Below are positions 41,766 through 50,046 of a stretch of 64,000 bases of DNA, in pieces. The position numbers were made by a program, and so were the translations under genes. Source of the DNA: UBA2136 sp963974105 (GTDB taxonomy: Bacteria; Pseudomonadota; Alphaproteobacteria; UBA2136). The DNA is taken from positions 107,211 through 171,210 of the forward strand of contig CAXBBG010000003.1 of the NCBI GenBank assembly GCA_963974105.1, in the 5' to 3' direction. The notes under the pieces were generated by a model, which worked only from the letters and a program-made list of their open reading frames with translations, was not told where the DNA came from and searched no databases. Position 1 is the stretch's first letter, and each line of letters starts with the position of its first letter.

Positions 41766-43331
41766 ATGGCTCTATCAATGACAAAATCACAACAGTCTAC
41801 CGTCAGCGAGATATTCAAACAGCTCGAACTAGACGTAACCAATCTAGGTGCATGCGGTAAAAAGTGGAACGTTGAAGGCGGTGATATCTTATCCTCCACA
41901 AACCCAACAACAGGCGAAGTACTTGCTAGAATACATTGCGCAAGCGAAACTGATTACGAAACAGTGCTTTCCGACGCAGAAACCGCTCACCTAAAATGGA
42001 GAGAAACGCCTGCCCCTTTACGTGGAGAAGTTATCCGCCAATTGGGCAATGCCTTTCGTGAATATAAAGAGCCACTTGGAAAACTTATTTCATTAGAAAT
42101 GGGTAAAATTTTATCTGAAGGGCTAGGCGAAGTTCAAGAAGCGATTGATATTTGTGATTTTGCCGTTGGTCTTTCACGTCAACTTTGCGGCAGCACAATG
42201 CATAGTGAGCGCCCAGGGCACCGTATGTACGAACAATGGCACCCACTTGGCACTGTTGGTATTATCACTGCCTTTAATTTTCCATGTGCTGTTTGGGCAT
42301 GGAACGCTGCCCTTGCCGCCGTTTGCGGTAATGCAATGGTTTGGAAACCATCCGAAAAAACACCACTCGTCGCCATTGCCATGCAACATATTATAAATAA
42401 AGTACTTACAGAAAATAACCTTGAAGGGTTAATGGGGCTTGTTATTTCAGCCGATAAAACCCTTGGAGAGCGCATGGTCGATGACCCGCGTATAAAATTA
42501 ATAAGCGCTACAGGTTCGGTGCCTATGGGGCGTGCCGTTGGCGAAAAAGCAGCGAAACGTTTTGCAAAATGCCTACTTGAACTTGGCGGTAACAATGCCA
42601 TTATTGTGATGGACGACGCCGATTTAGACATGGCCATGCGCGCCATAACTTTTGGCGCTGTTGGCACGGCAGGTCAGCGCTGCACAACAACCAGAAGGCT
42701 GCTTGTTCACGAAAAAATTATCGACAAACTATGTAGCGATCTTCAAAGTGCATATGGATCAGTCACCATTGGAAACCCTCTTGAGGATGGTGTTTTAATG
42801 GGCCCACTCATTGACGAACTTTCTGTAAATGCATTTGAAAAAGCTGTAACTGAAGCTGAGAAACAAGGCGGAAAAGTTATTTATGGCGGGCATTCTATCG
42901 ACTGCGAAGGCAGCTTTGTAGAGCCTACTATTATTCGTGCTGACAAACCCTTACCAATTATGCAAACAGAAACATTCGCCCCTATTCTATATATTGTTCC
43001 TATTAAAAGCTTGGATGAGGCGATTGAAATTCAGAACAATGTACCGCAGGGGCTTTCAAGTTCTATCTTTACGTTGAGCATGCAAAATGCTGAAAAATTT
43101 CTTTCCGCCCTTGGGTCTGACTGTGGGATTGCTAACGTCAACATCGGCACGTCGGGTGCTGAAATTGGCGGCGCTTTTGGCGGTGAAAAGGAAACCGGTG
43201 GCGGGCGTGAAAGCGGCTCTGACGCTTGGCGCGCGTATATGAGACGTCAAACCTGTACGATTAACTGGAGCAAAGAGCTTCCGCTAGCACAAGGCGTAGA
43301 GTTTGACACGTCTCGCAAAGGCACAAAGTGA
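41766..43331 (+). CDS. ALDH7-type aldehyde dehydrogenase (alpha-aminoadipic semialdehyde dehydrogenase-like)
   Basis: 521 residues. Motifs: GIITAFNFPCAVWAWN, WKPSEKTPL, LLELGGNNAIIV (general-base Glu) and FGAVGTAGQRCTTTRRL with the nucleophilic Cys; the ELGGNNA and GQRCTTTRR forms and the ending GSDAWRAYMRRQTCTINWS are typical of antiquitin/AmaB, which oxidises L-2-aminoadipate 6-semialdehyde in lysine breakdown. Other lysine genes are not in the window. SD AAAGGAA 9 bases before the ATG. Monocistronic. Confidence 0.9.
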   Translation: MALSMTKSQQSTVSEIFKQLELDVTNLGACGKKWNVEGGDILSSTNPTTGEVLARIHCASETDYETVLSDAETAHLKWRETPAPLRGEVIRQLGNAFREYKEPLGKLISLEMGKILSEGLGEVQEAIDICDFAVGLSRQLCGSTMHSERPGHRMYEQWHPLGTVGIITAFNFPCAVWAWNAALAAVCGNAMVWKPSEKTPLVAIAMQHIINKVLTENNLEGLMGLVISADKTLGERMVDDPRIKLISATGSVPMGRAVGEKAAKRFAKCLLELGGNNAIIVMDDADLDMAMRAITFGAVGTAGQRCTTTRRLLVHEKIIDKLCSDLQSAYGSVTIGNPLEDGVLMGPLIDELSVNAFEKAVTEAEKQGGKVIYGGHSIDCEGSFVEPTIIRADKPLPIMQTETFAPILYIVPIKSLDEAIEIQNNVPQGLSSSIFTLSMQNAEKFLSALGSDCGIANVNIGTSGAEIGGAFGGEKETGGGRESGSDAWRAYMRRQTCTINWSKELPLAQGVEFDTSRKGTK

Positions 43332-43400
43332 CGCCAGCGTGCGTACACAAGGCGCCTTAAAAGGTTGCATTGGTTGCCATGCGTTACTTTTTAAAGTTTA

Positions 43401-43440
43401 AAACCGTCATAAAATTTTACATTGATATGGCGGTTTTTTA
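43401..43440 (+). terminator. Terminator of the ALDH7 gene
   Basis: Stem AAACCGTCAT / ATGGCGGTTT with one G-T pair and a 16-base loop, followed by TTTT. Confidence 0.65.
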
Positions 43441-43740
43441 TTGTACAGAGGCGCCTTTTAACACAACCAACAATTGAACCCCTTTATTTGTAGGGCATAT
43501 AGATGGAATTAAGGGCGAATACAGTAGGAATAACAAGCGAACAGAGGCGAATAAAATCGCTAAAAACAGTATCAAAACCCCTTAAATACATCTTATATGG
43601 TGTAAAAACAGCCCTTTCGTTCGCTTTTTAAACGGGGTTGGCGAACGACACACAACACAACTTATATAATGCAAACAGACCTGTATATAATTTTCATATA
43701 TTAAAGGCATACAACTCTTTGGACTAGGTAGATATTAAAT

Positions 43741-43768
43741 AAAAAAAACAGGCACTTTTCAGCACCTG
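43741..43768 (-). terminator. Terminator of the fabD-fabG unit
   Basis: On the minus strand, CAGGTGCT / AGTGCCTG (two G-U pairs) with loop GAAA followed by T8. Confidence 0.75.
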
Positions 43769-43799
43769 CTTTATTTCATTTAGTTATAATTTGCGAAAC

Positions 43800-44513
43800 C
43801 TATAAATACAAGCCACCGTTAACGTGCAATGTTGCACCTGTAACATAGCCTGCTTCGCGGCTGGCGAGGTAAGTGACAGCGTGCGCGATGTCGTCAATTT
43901 GCCCAAGGGTTTTGCTTGGAATTTTTGCAACCATGTCTTCGACTGCTTTTTCTGTCATGTCGGCTGTCATATCGGTTTCGATAAAGCCAGGTGCAACACA
44001 GTTAACAGTGACCCCACGGCGTGCTACTTCAAGTGCTAAACCTTTGCTAAAACCTGTAACAGCAGCTTTGGATGTTATATAGTTGGTTTGTCCCACGTTA
44101 CCCATGTGTGCCACCACAGACGTAATGTTAATAATACGCCCAAAACGGTTTTTCATCATCAACTTAGCATAAGCATTTGAAAGCTGAATGTTGGCTTTTA
44201 AATTCACTTGAAGCACATCATCCCAGTCTTCGTCACTGATACGCTGAAACAAACCGTCACGGGTAATGCCTGCATTGTTCACCAAAACATCCACCGCACC
44301 AACTTGTTCTATGAGTGTATCAATGGCTTCTTTGCTGCTTAGGTTTGCAGCTACAAATGTTGCGCCAATTTCGTCGGCTACAATTTTTAAACTATTTGGA
44401 TTAGAGCCTGAAATAACCACTTGCGCCCCTTTTGCAATAAGCGCTTGCGCTATACCCTTACCAATACCACGACTACCGCCTGTAACAAGGCACTTTAATC
44501 CTTCGAGTGACAT
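43800..44513 (-). CDS. fabG: 3-oxoacyl-[ACP] reductase
   Basis: 237 residues, short-chain dehydrogenase reducing beta-ketoacyl-ACP with NADPH. TGGSRGIGKGIA near 11-22, NNAGITRDG, catalytic Ser in INITSVV, YITSK (Tyr and Lys), and APGFIETDMT, all typical of FabG. Directly downstream of fabD (50 bases). acpP and fabF, which often follow in Alphaproteobacteria, are not here; a terminator comes next. Confidence 0.95.
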   Translation of the reverse strand: MSLEGLKCLVTGGSRGIGKGIAQALIAKGAQVVISGSNPNSLKIVADEIGATFVAANLSSKEAIDTLIEQVGAVDVLVNNAGITRDGLFQRISDEDWDDVLQVNLKANIQLSNAYAKLMMKNRFGRIINITSVVAHMGNVGQTNYITSKAAVTGFSKGLALEVARRGVTVNCVAPGFIETDMTADMTEKAVEDMVAKIPSKTLGQIDDIAHAVTYLASREAGYVTGATLHVNGGLYL

Positions 44514-44563
44514 ATTTTTTTACCCCTGTAAAATTTAGTTTAATTTAATATATATAATGTTGA

Positions 44564-45523
44564 TTAAGCAACGCTTGTATTACTTCTTAATACTTCTAGC
44601 AAATTGTCGATGCACATTGGGTTATTAAGTGCCAAGCCTTTAAGGCGTGGGTCACAACGCTTAGCTAAGCCTGTTAAAACCTTACCTGTCCCCAGTTCGT
44701 ACACGTCTTCAATACCTGCATTCGCCATATATATCATACTTTCACGCCAACGCACAGAACCTGTTACCTGCGTTACCAAATTATCGCGCAGCTTTTGAGA
44801 ATTTACCTCAGGTTCTGCTGTGACATTACACACCACAGGTACAACACTGTCTGCCATAGATACCGACTTTAAAACATTTGCCATAACTTCTGCAGCGGGC
44901 TGCATGAGCGGACAATGAAAAGGTGCTGAAACTGGCAAACGCACAATACGCTTAGCGCCTTGTTCTGCCGCAAGGTTTGAGGCGTCGTCTATAGCTTTCA
45001 TCGTGCCTGAAAGAACAACCTGACCATCAGAATTGTCATTAGCGACAAAGCAACCTGTGTTTCTGGCGATAGAATCAATATCAACAGGCGTTAAACCTAA
45101 CACAGCCGCCATAGCGCCCTCACCGTCTTTGACAGCAGCTTGCATGGCTTCACCACGCTTACGCACCACTTTTAAAGCCGTTTCAAAATCAAACACACCT
45201 GCAACCGCCAACGCTGAATATTCACCCAATGAATGACCCGCCACAATCTTACACATACGTTCAAGCGGTTCGTCCATTTGTGATTCTAAATATTTATACG
45301 CCGCATAGCTTGTTAACAATAACGCGGGTTGTGTATTCGCCGTTAACGAAAGGTCTGACTCTTCACCAAACATCATCATTTTTGTGAGGTTAATACCTAA
45401 AGCATCGTCAGCCTGCTCAAAAAGCTCCTTGGTGATTGAGTTTTCTAAAAACTCTTTCCCCATACCAATTTTTTGTGACCCTTGACCAGGAAATACAAAC
45501 GCTGTTTTTGATTTTGAAAACAT
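44564..45523 (-). CDS. fabD: Malonyl-CoA:ACP transacylase
   Basis: 319 residues, loads malonyl groups on ACP. TAFVFPGQGSQKIGMG near 8-23, GHSLGEYSALA with nucleophilic Ser at about 95, and SAPFHCPLMQPA with the catalytic His near 204. Standard length. Divergent from rpsF across about 310 bases, an arrangement common in Alphaproteobacteria. Weak SD. Confidence 0.96.
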   Translation of the reverse strand: MFSKSKTAFVFPGQGSQKIGMGKEFLENSITKELFEQADDALGINLTKMMMFGEESDLSLTANTQPALLLTSYAAYKYLESQMDEPLERMCKIVAGHSLGEYSALAVAGVFDFETALKVVRKRGEAMQAAVKDGEGAMAAVLGLTPVDIDSIARNTGCFVANDNSDGQVVLSGTMKAIDDASNLAAEQGAKRIVRLPVSAPFHCPLMQPAAEVMANVLKSVSMADSVVPVVCNVTAEPEVNSQKLRDNLVTQVTGSVRWRESMIYMANAGIEDVYELGTGKVLTGLAKRCDPRLKGLALNNPMCIDNLLEVLRSNTSVA

Positions 45524-45837
45524 TTACGGCACATTCTTTTTTGTTATAATTAGATTGTTGTAAACATATACTGTAGCCTTCGTTTTTATTCGTCAAGTGC
45601 CAAGTGCTATAAAAAATTACGATTCTACTCACCTTGCTTGTAAAATTTATCCGTTAAAAATGCCTCTTTTTACTTGCAAATCCTTGTAATATCCGTATAG
45701 TGCGGCGTATTGACCTTGCTATCTCACACGAGAGATGGCTGCAATAGAGGCCACTTTGTGGAATAAACCTCGCTGAATTACCTTTAATTTGTAAGGGTTA
45801 ATTCATAATATTAATTGTAACCAAAAGGAATAAACAA
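45524..45837. other. Divergent fabD / rpsF intergenic region with structured leader
   Basis: 314 bases. Holds the rpsF promoter (45674-45701) and a leader of about 130 bases with two foldable elements: ATCTC / GAGAT (45721-45736) and a nested stem GAGG-CCAC-TTT-GTGG-AATAAA-CCTC (45747-45771). Confidence 0.6.
45674..45701 (+). promoter_or_regulatory. Sigma-70 promoter for rpsF-rpsR-rplI
   Basis: TTGCAA, 16-base spacer, TATAGT, about 130 bases upstream of the rpsF start. Confidence 0.65.
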
Positions 45838-46239
45838 ATGGCATTTTATGAGCTAGTTTATATTGTACGTCCTGATGTTGCTTCAACTCACGCAGAAACA
45901 ACTGCTAAAAAGTTTGAAGAAATTCTAACATCACAAGGCGGTAAAATTATTAAAACTGAGCAATGGGGTCTTAAAACTCTTGCTTACCGTGTAAACAAAC
46001 ACCGCAAGGGTTATTACACAATGATCGGTTTTGAAGGTAATGGTGCAGCAGTTGCTGAAGTTGAGCGTCAAATGCGCATCAACGACGATGTAATTCGTTT
46101 CCTTACTATCAACGTTGAAGAGCTTTCAAAAGCACCTTCTATTCAAATGGCTCCACGCCGTCGTGGTAACGACGACACAACTGATGCTCCAGCTAAGACA
46201 ACACGTCGTCCAATGGCTAACGCAACAGCTGAAGCATAA
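45838..46239 (+). CDS. rpsF: 30S ribosomal protein bS6
   Basis: 133 residues. MAFYELVYIVRPDV start, central EQWGLKTLAYRVNKHRKGYYTMIGFEG and the ferredoxin-like fold pattern are diagnostic. The C-terminal 35 residues (RRRGNDDTTDAPAKTTRRPMANATAEA) are a disordered charged tail as seen in many proteobacterial S6 proteins. First gene of the rpsF-rpsR-rplI operon; SD AAAAGGAA. Confidence 0.97.
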   Translation: MAFYELVYIVRPDVASTHAETTAKKFEEILTSQGGKIIKTEQWGLKTLAYRVNKHRKGYYTMIGFEGNGAAVAEVERQMRINDDVIRFLTINVEELSKAPSIQMAPRRRGNDDTTDAPAKTTRRPMANATAEA

Positions 46240-46253
46240 GAAAGGATATAAAA

Positions 46254-46550
46254 ATGTCTGAATTCGAAAACAAAAGAACAGAATCATCTGAAGGTTCTCG
46301 CGGCAACAACGCCGGAGCAAGCCTTCTAGGAAAACCATACTTCCGTCGTAAAAAATCTTGCCCGTTCACAGGTGACCGTGCGCCAGATATCGACTACAAA
46401 GATACACGTACACTAGGTCGTTTTGTATCTCCATACGGAAAAATGCTTCCAAGCCACATCACAGGTGTGAGCAACATTAAACAACGTAAATTGGCTATTG
46501 CTATCAAGCGTGCTCGTCACCTTGCTCTTATGCCATACACATCTAAGTAA
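46254..46550 (+). CDS. rpsR: 30S ribosomal protein bS18
   Basis: 98 residues. FRRKKSCPFTGDRAPDIDYKDTRTLGRFVSPYGKMLPSHITGVSNIKQRKLAIAIKRARHLALMPYT is S18 throughout. The N-terminal about 30 residues (Ser/Gly/Asn-rich) are longer than in E. coli. A single Cys is retained. It binds S6 on the 30S platform and lies 14 bases after rpsF; AAAGGA SD. Confidence 0.97.
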   Translation: MSEFENKRTESSEGSRGNNAGASLLGKPYFRRKKSCPFTGDRAPDIDYKDTRTLGRFVSPYGKMLPSHITGVSNIKQRKLAIAIKRARHLALMPYTSK

Positions 46551-46565
46551 TTAAGGAGAAAAATT

Positions 46566-47015
46566 ATGCAGGTTATTCTACTAGAACGCATTGCTCGCCT
46601 TGGTAACATGGGTGAAACTGTAAATGTAAAAGCAGGTTACGGACGTAACTTCCTTCTACCTCAAGGTAAAGCATTACCAGCAACAAAAGCAAACATGGCT
46701 AAGTATGAAGCTCAACGCGCTGAGCTTATGGCTCAAAGCGAAGAAGGCCGTAAAGAAGCGGTTGCTATTTCTGAAACAATTAAAGGTGCTACTGTTGAAC
46801 TTGTACGTCAAGCTTCAGAAACAGGTCAACTTTACGGTTCAGTTAAAGCTTCTGACATCGCTGACAGCCTTATCGCTAGCGGTAAAGAAGTTAAGCGCTC
46901 TATGGTTCAAATTGGTGAGCCAATTAAGAACCTTGGCGAATACGAAGTTCGTATTGCTTTACACCCAGAAGTTGCTATTAAAGTTGCCGTAAACGTAATA
47001 CGTCAAACTTCTTAA
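46566..47015 (+). CDS. rplI: 50S ribosomal protein bL9
   Basis: 149 residues. MQVILLERIARLGNMGETVNVKAGYGRNFLLPQGKA is the L9 N-domain; connecting helix and C-domain (QLYGSVKASDIADSL, GEYEVRIALHPEVAIKVAVNV) are complete. AAGGAGA SD 6 bases before the ATG. Last gene before a strong terminator. Confidence 0.97.
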   Translation: MQVILLERIARLGNMGETVNVKAGYGRNFLLPQGKALPATKANMAKYEAQRAELMAQSEEGRKEAVAISETIKGATVELVRQASETGQLYGSVKASDIADSLIASGKEVKRSMVQIGEPIKNLGEYEVRIALHPEVAIKVAVNVIRQTS

Positions 47016-47033
47016 TATTTTTTATTAAGGTTT

Positions 47034-47063
47034 AAGCCTCGCTTTAAGCGGGGCTTTTTTTTA
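47034..47063 (+). terminator. Terminator of the rpsF operon
   Basis: 10-bp stem AAGCCTCGCT / AGCGGGGCTT with loop TTA and a T8 run. Confidence 0.92.
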
Positions 47064-47095
47064 TTTAAATTTATGTAAAAATAGCGAGTAGCTGC

Positions 47096-47123
47096 TTGTT
47101 AAATTTAAGAGATGCTGTATACT
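47096..47123 (+). promoter_or_regulatory. Sigma-70 promoter for dnaB
   Basis: TTGTTA, 16-base spacer, TATACT; about 50 bases upstream of the dnaB ATG and just after the rplI terminator. Confidence 0.6.
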
Positions 47124-47173
47124 AGCCATCTGGTTAAAATTCCAACTTTAGTAATAGTTAAGGGTATATATTC

Positions 47174-48757
47174 ATGGACGATCTGCAGTTTATCAACGAC
47201 CAATTGCAACAGTCTACCGACATGGAAAATATTCAGGTTCAAAAAGAGCTCCCCCACTCAAGTGAAGTAGAGCAAGCCCTTATTGGTTTACTTATGCTTA
47301 ACAACGACTATTTTGACGAAGTTGAAGGTGAATTAAGACCTGAGCATTTTTATGTAAAATTTAACGGCGCAGTTTTTGAAACTATGGCTCAGCTTTTGGG
47401 TAAAGGCTTTGAAGCTAGCCCAATGACCATACGTGAAAACATGCGTAGCACCTATGAAGGTGACGGCGACCTTGCCAACCACCTAAGCGCTATCATGGAA
47501 AATGCCTCACATGCATTCCGCGTTAAAGACCTTGCATCTATCATTCAAAATTACTATCTGCAACGACAGCTTATTAAAGTGGGGCAAGACCTGATGCACG
47601 ACGCACAGGATATCCCTCCTTCGGAACAAAGCGACACCATTCAAAATGTGATTAGCGACGTTGAGCAAACATTATTTAAATTGGTTGAAACAGGTAGCAC
47701 GGTCACCTATCAAGACCTTAAAAACCCTTTAAAAAATGTCATCGAACAAATTGCAGAAGCGAAAAAGCACCAAGGCAAGCTTGTTGGTACCACATCTGGC
47801 TTAACAGATATCGACTCGGCTTTGGGTGGTTTTCACAAAGATGAACTTATTATTTTAGCCGCACGTCCTTCTATGGGTAAAACGGCCATTGCCATTAACT
47901 TTGCTCAAAATGCTGCAGCGGCGATTAAAAACGGCCAATATGGTGGGGCTGGTGTTGGCGTATTTTCTATGGAGATGTCAGCCGAACAGCTTACCTCTCG
48001 TATTATTAGTGCCGAAGCTAAAGTAAACTCATTTAAAATTATTGACGGCAGCTTGGACGACGAAGAATTTACCCGTATTCAAGCCTGTGCAAACACTCTG
48101 GCTGAAATGCCGATTATTATTGATGATACACCTGCCTTGTCTATTGCAGCGTTCCGCTCACGCGCAAGACGTATGAAACGTCAATATAACATTGGCATGA
48201 TTATCGTCGATTATCTTCAGCTTATGCGCGGCTCTAGCAAATCGTCACAACAAAACCGTGTGCAAGAAATTAGTGAGATTTCTCAAGGCCTTAAAGCTGT
48301 TGCCCGTGAACTATCTATCCCTGTCATTGCTCTATCACAGCTTTCTCGTGCTGTTGAAAGCCGTGACAACAAACGACCAATGCTTTCTGACTTACGTGAA
48401 TCGGGTTCGATTGAGCAAGACGCCGACGTTGTGATGTTCCTTTACCGTGAAGACTACTATTACGAAAAAACATTACCGCCAGAAGTAGACCGCAGCGAAG
48501 AAATGAAAGAACACTTAGGGCGCATTAAAGGTAAAGCCGAATGTATTATTTCTAAAAACCGTAAAGGTCCAACAACTACGGTTGCCCTCACATTTGTACC
48601 GCAATTCACCTTATTTAAAGACTATATCAACCCACAGTCTATGGACAACTATAATAACGGCAACTACACAAACCAAACCGCCAATACAGGTGGATTCGTG
48701 CCAAACACCGGCTCTCCAATGCCTAAGTCAGGCGAAGAAGATGCACCTTGGGCTTAA
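47174..48757 (+). CDS. dnaB: Replicative DNA helicase
   Basis: 527 residues. N-terminal collar domain (SSEVEQALIGLLMLNNDYFDEV), linker helix, and RecA-like C-domain with TSGLTDIDSALGGFHKDELIILAARPSMGKTAIAINF (Walker A GKT), GVGVFSMEMSAEQL, MIIVDYLQLM (Walker B) and SRAVESRDNKRPMLSDLRESGSIEQDADVV. No intein. A Gln/Asn/Gly-rich tail of about 45 residues follows the core. SD AAGGG. Own promoter and terminator. Confidence 0.97.
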   Translation: MDDLQFINDQLQQSTDMENIQVQKELPHSSEVEQALIGLLMLNNDYFDEVEGELRPEHFYVKFNGAVFETMAQLLGKGFEASPMTIRENMRSTYEGDGDLANHLSAIMENASHAFRVKDLASIIQNYYLQRQLIKVGQDLMHDAQDIPPSEQSDTIQNVISDVEQTLFKLVETGSTVTYQDLKNPLKNVIEQIAEAKKHQGKLVGTTSGLTDIDSALGGFHKDELIILAARPSMGKTAIAINFAQNAAAAIKNGQYGGAGVGVFSMEMSAEQLTSRIISAEAKVNSFKIIDGSLDDEEFTRIQACANTLAEMPIIIDDTPALSIAAFRSRARRMKRQYNIGMIIVDYLQLMRGSSKSSQQNRVQEISEISQGLKAVARELSIPVIALSQLSRAVESRDNKRPMLSDLRESGSIEQDADVVMFLYREDYYYEKTLPPEVDRSEEMKEHLGRIKGKAECIISKNRKGPTTTVALTFVPQFTLFKDYINPQSMDNYNNGNYTNQTANTGGFVPNTGSPMPKSGEEDAPWA

Positions 48758-48778
48758 AAAGAAAATACTTTTATTTAC

Positions 48779-48801
48779 AACGCCCTTTTGGGCGTTTTTT
48801 T
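48779..48801 (+). terminator. Terminator of dnaB
   Basis: 7-bp stem AACGCCC / GGGCGTT with loop TTTT, then T6. Confidence 0.9.
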
Positions 48802-49067
48802 ATACCTCCCCTTTAAAACTGACATTTTTTAGATATTAAAATCACCGTTTTATACCTGTCAGACACAACCCCTGACACCCTTAAATCACCGTAAAATATA
48901 GCTTTTTACCAAAATTACTTGAAATAACATTCATATAAGTCTATATAATATATTAAGTTGTTCTTCGGAACGAAAAATATTTTATATACCTTTTTATAAC
49001 AACCTTCTCAATTTCGAGTTGGTTCACCCCCTTTTACTTTTGAGGCTAGCCCTCTAAGGACTCTATA
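48802..49067 (+). other. Leader and regulatory region of the secreted coiled-coil/lipoprotein operon
   Basis: No gene. Contains two direct repeats AAATCACCGT (48839-48848, 48883-48892) flanking an inverted repeat TGTCAG / CTGACA (48857-48862, 48872-48877), a promoter at 48919-48947 and a GTTC-TTCG-GAAC hairpin (48960-48971). Confidence 0.55.
48919..48947 (+). promoter_or_regulatory. Candidate sigma-70 promoter
   Basis: TTGAAA, 17-base spacer, TATATA (running into TATATAAT), about 120 bases before the start codon at 49068. Confidence 0.55.
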
Positions 49068-49610
49068 ATGAAAACTTCTAACTTAATTGCTGTTTTATTT
49101 TCAGCAACTTTAGCTTTAACTTCTGTTTCAGCAAATGCTGGTAATCTTTTTGAAAACATCGCTGGTAATGTTCTAGGACAAACTGCAGGTGGCCTTATTG
49201 GCAACATCAATACCTGTAACTTTATTAAGGACCGTGATCAAAAACGTGTTTGTCAAGAACTTGAGCGCGCTAAGAAAAAGAGCGATCAAGAAGCTGAACG
49301 TGCTCAGCGTAAAGCTGAACAAGATGCACGTAAAGCTCAAAAACAAGCTGAACGTGATGCACAAAAAGACGCTAAGTCTGCTGGTGCTGAAGCTGCTTAT
49401 AATGCTGCCGTTGAAGCACGTATTCGTGCCGAAATGAAAGTTGTAGAAGCAAAAGCTGAAAGAGACATGATGCGTAAAGCATATACACAGAATCCTAGTA
49501 AGGAAACTGCGAATATGTATAAAGATGCTAAAAAAGAGCTTCAAAACGCTGAACGTGATTTAGAACGTGCACATCAAAACGAAGCAAAAGCTTTGTCTAA
49601 AATGTACTAA
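49068..49610 (+). CDS. Secreted coiled-coil protein, unknown (180 aa)
   Basis: Not recognised. Signal peptide MKTSNLIAVLFSATLALTSVSANA, a Gly-rich segment (IAGNVLGQTAGGLIGN) with a Cys pair (NTCNF...KRVCQ), then about 120 residues of highly charged Ala/Lys/Glu/Arg heptad-like helix (ERAKKKSDQEAERAQRKAEQ, ...NAERDLERAHQNEAK). Periplasmic structural or scaffolding protein is likely by form only. Translation signals AAGGA. The lipoprotein gene follows in 34 bases, so they form an envelope operon. Confidence 0.75.
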   Translation: MKTSNLIAVLFSATLALTSVSANAGNLFENIAGNVLGQTAGGLIGNINTCNFIKDRDQKRVCQELERAKKKSDQEAERAQRKAEQDARKAQKQAERDAQKDAKSAGAEAAYNAAVEARIRAEMKVVEAKAERDMMRKAYTQNPSKETANMYKDAKKELQNAERDLERAHQNEAKALSKMY

Positions 49611-49644
49611 ACTCTATTTTTACTTACTATTAGGAAATGTCATT

Positions 49645-49926
49645 ATGAAAAACTTCAAAAAATTAACCGTTGCAACACTTGCTTTATCAGCTCTTCTTTT
49701 AGGAGGCTGTGCAAGTACTGGCATGTATGACCCTGATGGCCGTGATTCGGCTGAGTATCGTGATGAAAGTCGTGGTATTTACTATAAGGGTGAAGGAGCT
49801 GGTTCAGTTGGTGGTAGTGAAATTATCCGTCACAAGATAAATGAAACCCGCCGTGAACAGGTGCAAAGTAATGCTGTAAGCAATGCTTGTAAAAAGTACC
49901 CAGACGCACCTTCTTGTAAAGGTTAA
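49645..49926 (+). CDS. Small lipoprotein, unknown (93 aa)
   Basis: Signal peptide with lipobox LLGGC (Cys about residue 22), so lipidated and membrane-anchored. The mature part is about 70 residues, hydrophilic, with DPDGRDSAEYRDESRGIYY and a C-terminal Cys pair (NACKKYPDAPSCKG) likely to form a disulfide. ATG at 49645 with AGGAA upstream; the frame is open further upstream, overlapping the previous gene, but lacks signals. Unknown function; paired with the secreted coiled-coil protein. Confidence 0.75.
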   Translation: MKNFKKLTVATLALSALLLGGCASTGMYDPDGRDSAEYRDESRGIYYKGEGAGSVGGSEIIRHKINETRREQVQSNAVSNACKKYPDAPSCKG

Positions 49927-49943
49927 CTGATAGCGAAATATAA

Positions 49944-49969
49944 AAAGAGTCCTTCGGGGCTCTTTTTTT
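49944..49969 (+). terminator. Rho-independent terminator
   Basis: 9-bp stem AAAGAGTCC / GGGCTCTTT (one G-U) closed by a TTCG tetraloop and followed by T7. Confidence 0.92.
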
Positions 49970-50000
49970 GTCTTGGGTTTATATTTTTGTCGACAAGAAT

Positions 50001-50024
50001 AAAAAAAGCCACCCAAAGGATGGC
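50001..50024 (-). terminator. Terminator of lysS
   Basis: On the minus strand, GCCATCC / GGGTGGC (one G-U) with loop TTT then T7. Confidence 0.85.
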
Positions 50025-50046
50025 TTTTTTCTTTATTCAAACCGCA

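Larger units (their letters stand above)
43332..43799. other. 468-base gene-free region between convergent ALDH7 and fabG
   Basis: Contains terminators for both flanking genes and, between them, about 300 bases rich in GCGAA/TTCGC words, including a perfect 7-bp inverted repeat CGTTCGC / GCGAACG (43618-43647). No coding frame or known RNA recognised. Confidence 0.55.

Noticed and set aside
43332..43799. tRNA or tmRNA gene in the large spacer
   Set aside because: No acceptor/T-loop pattern (GGTTCGANNCC) was found. The same search by eye of the other gaps gave no tRNA.
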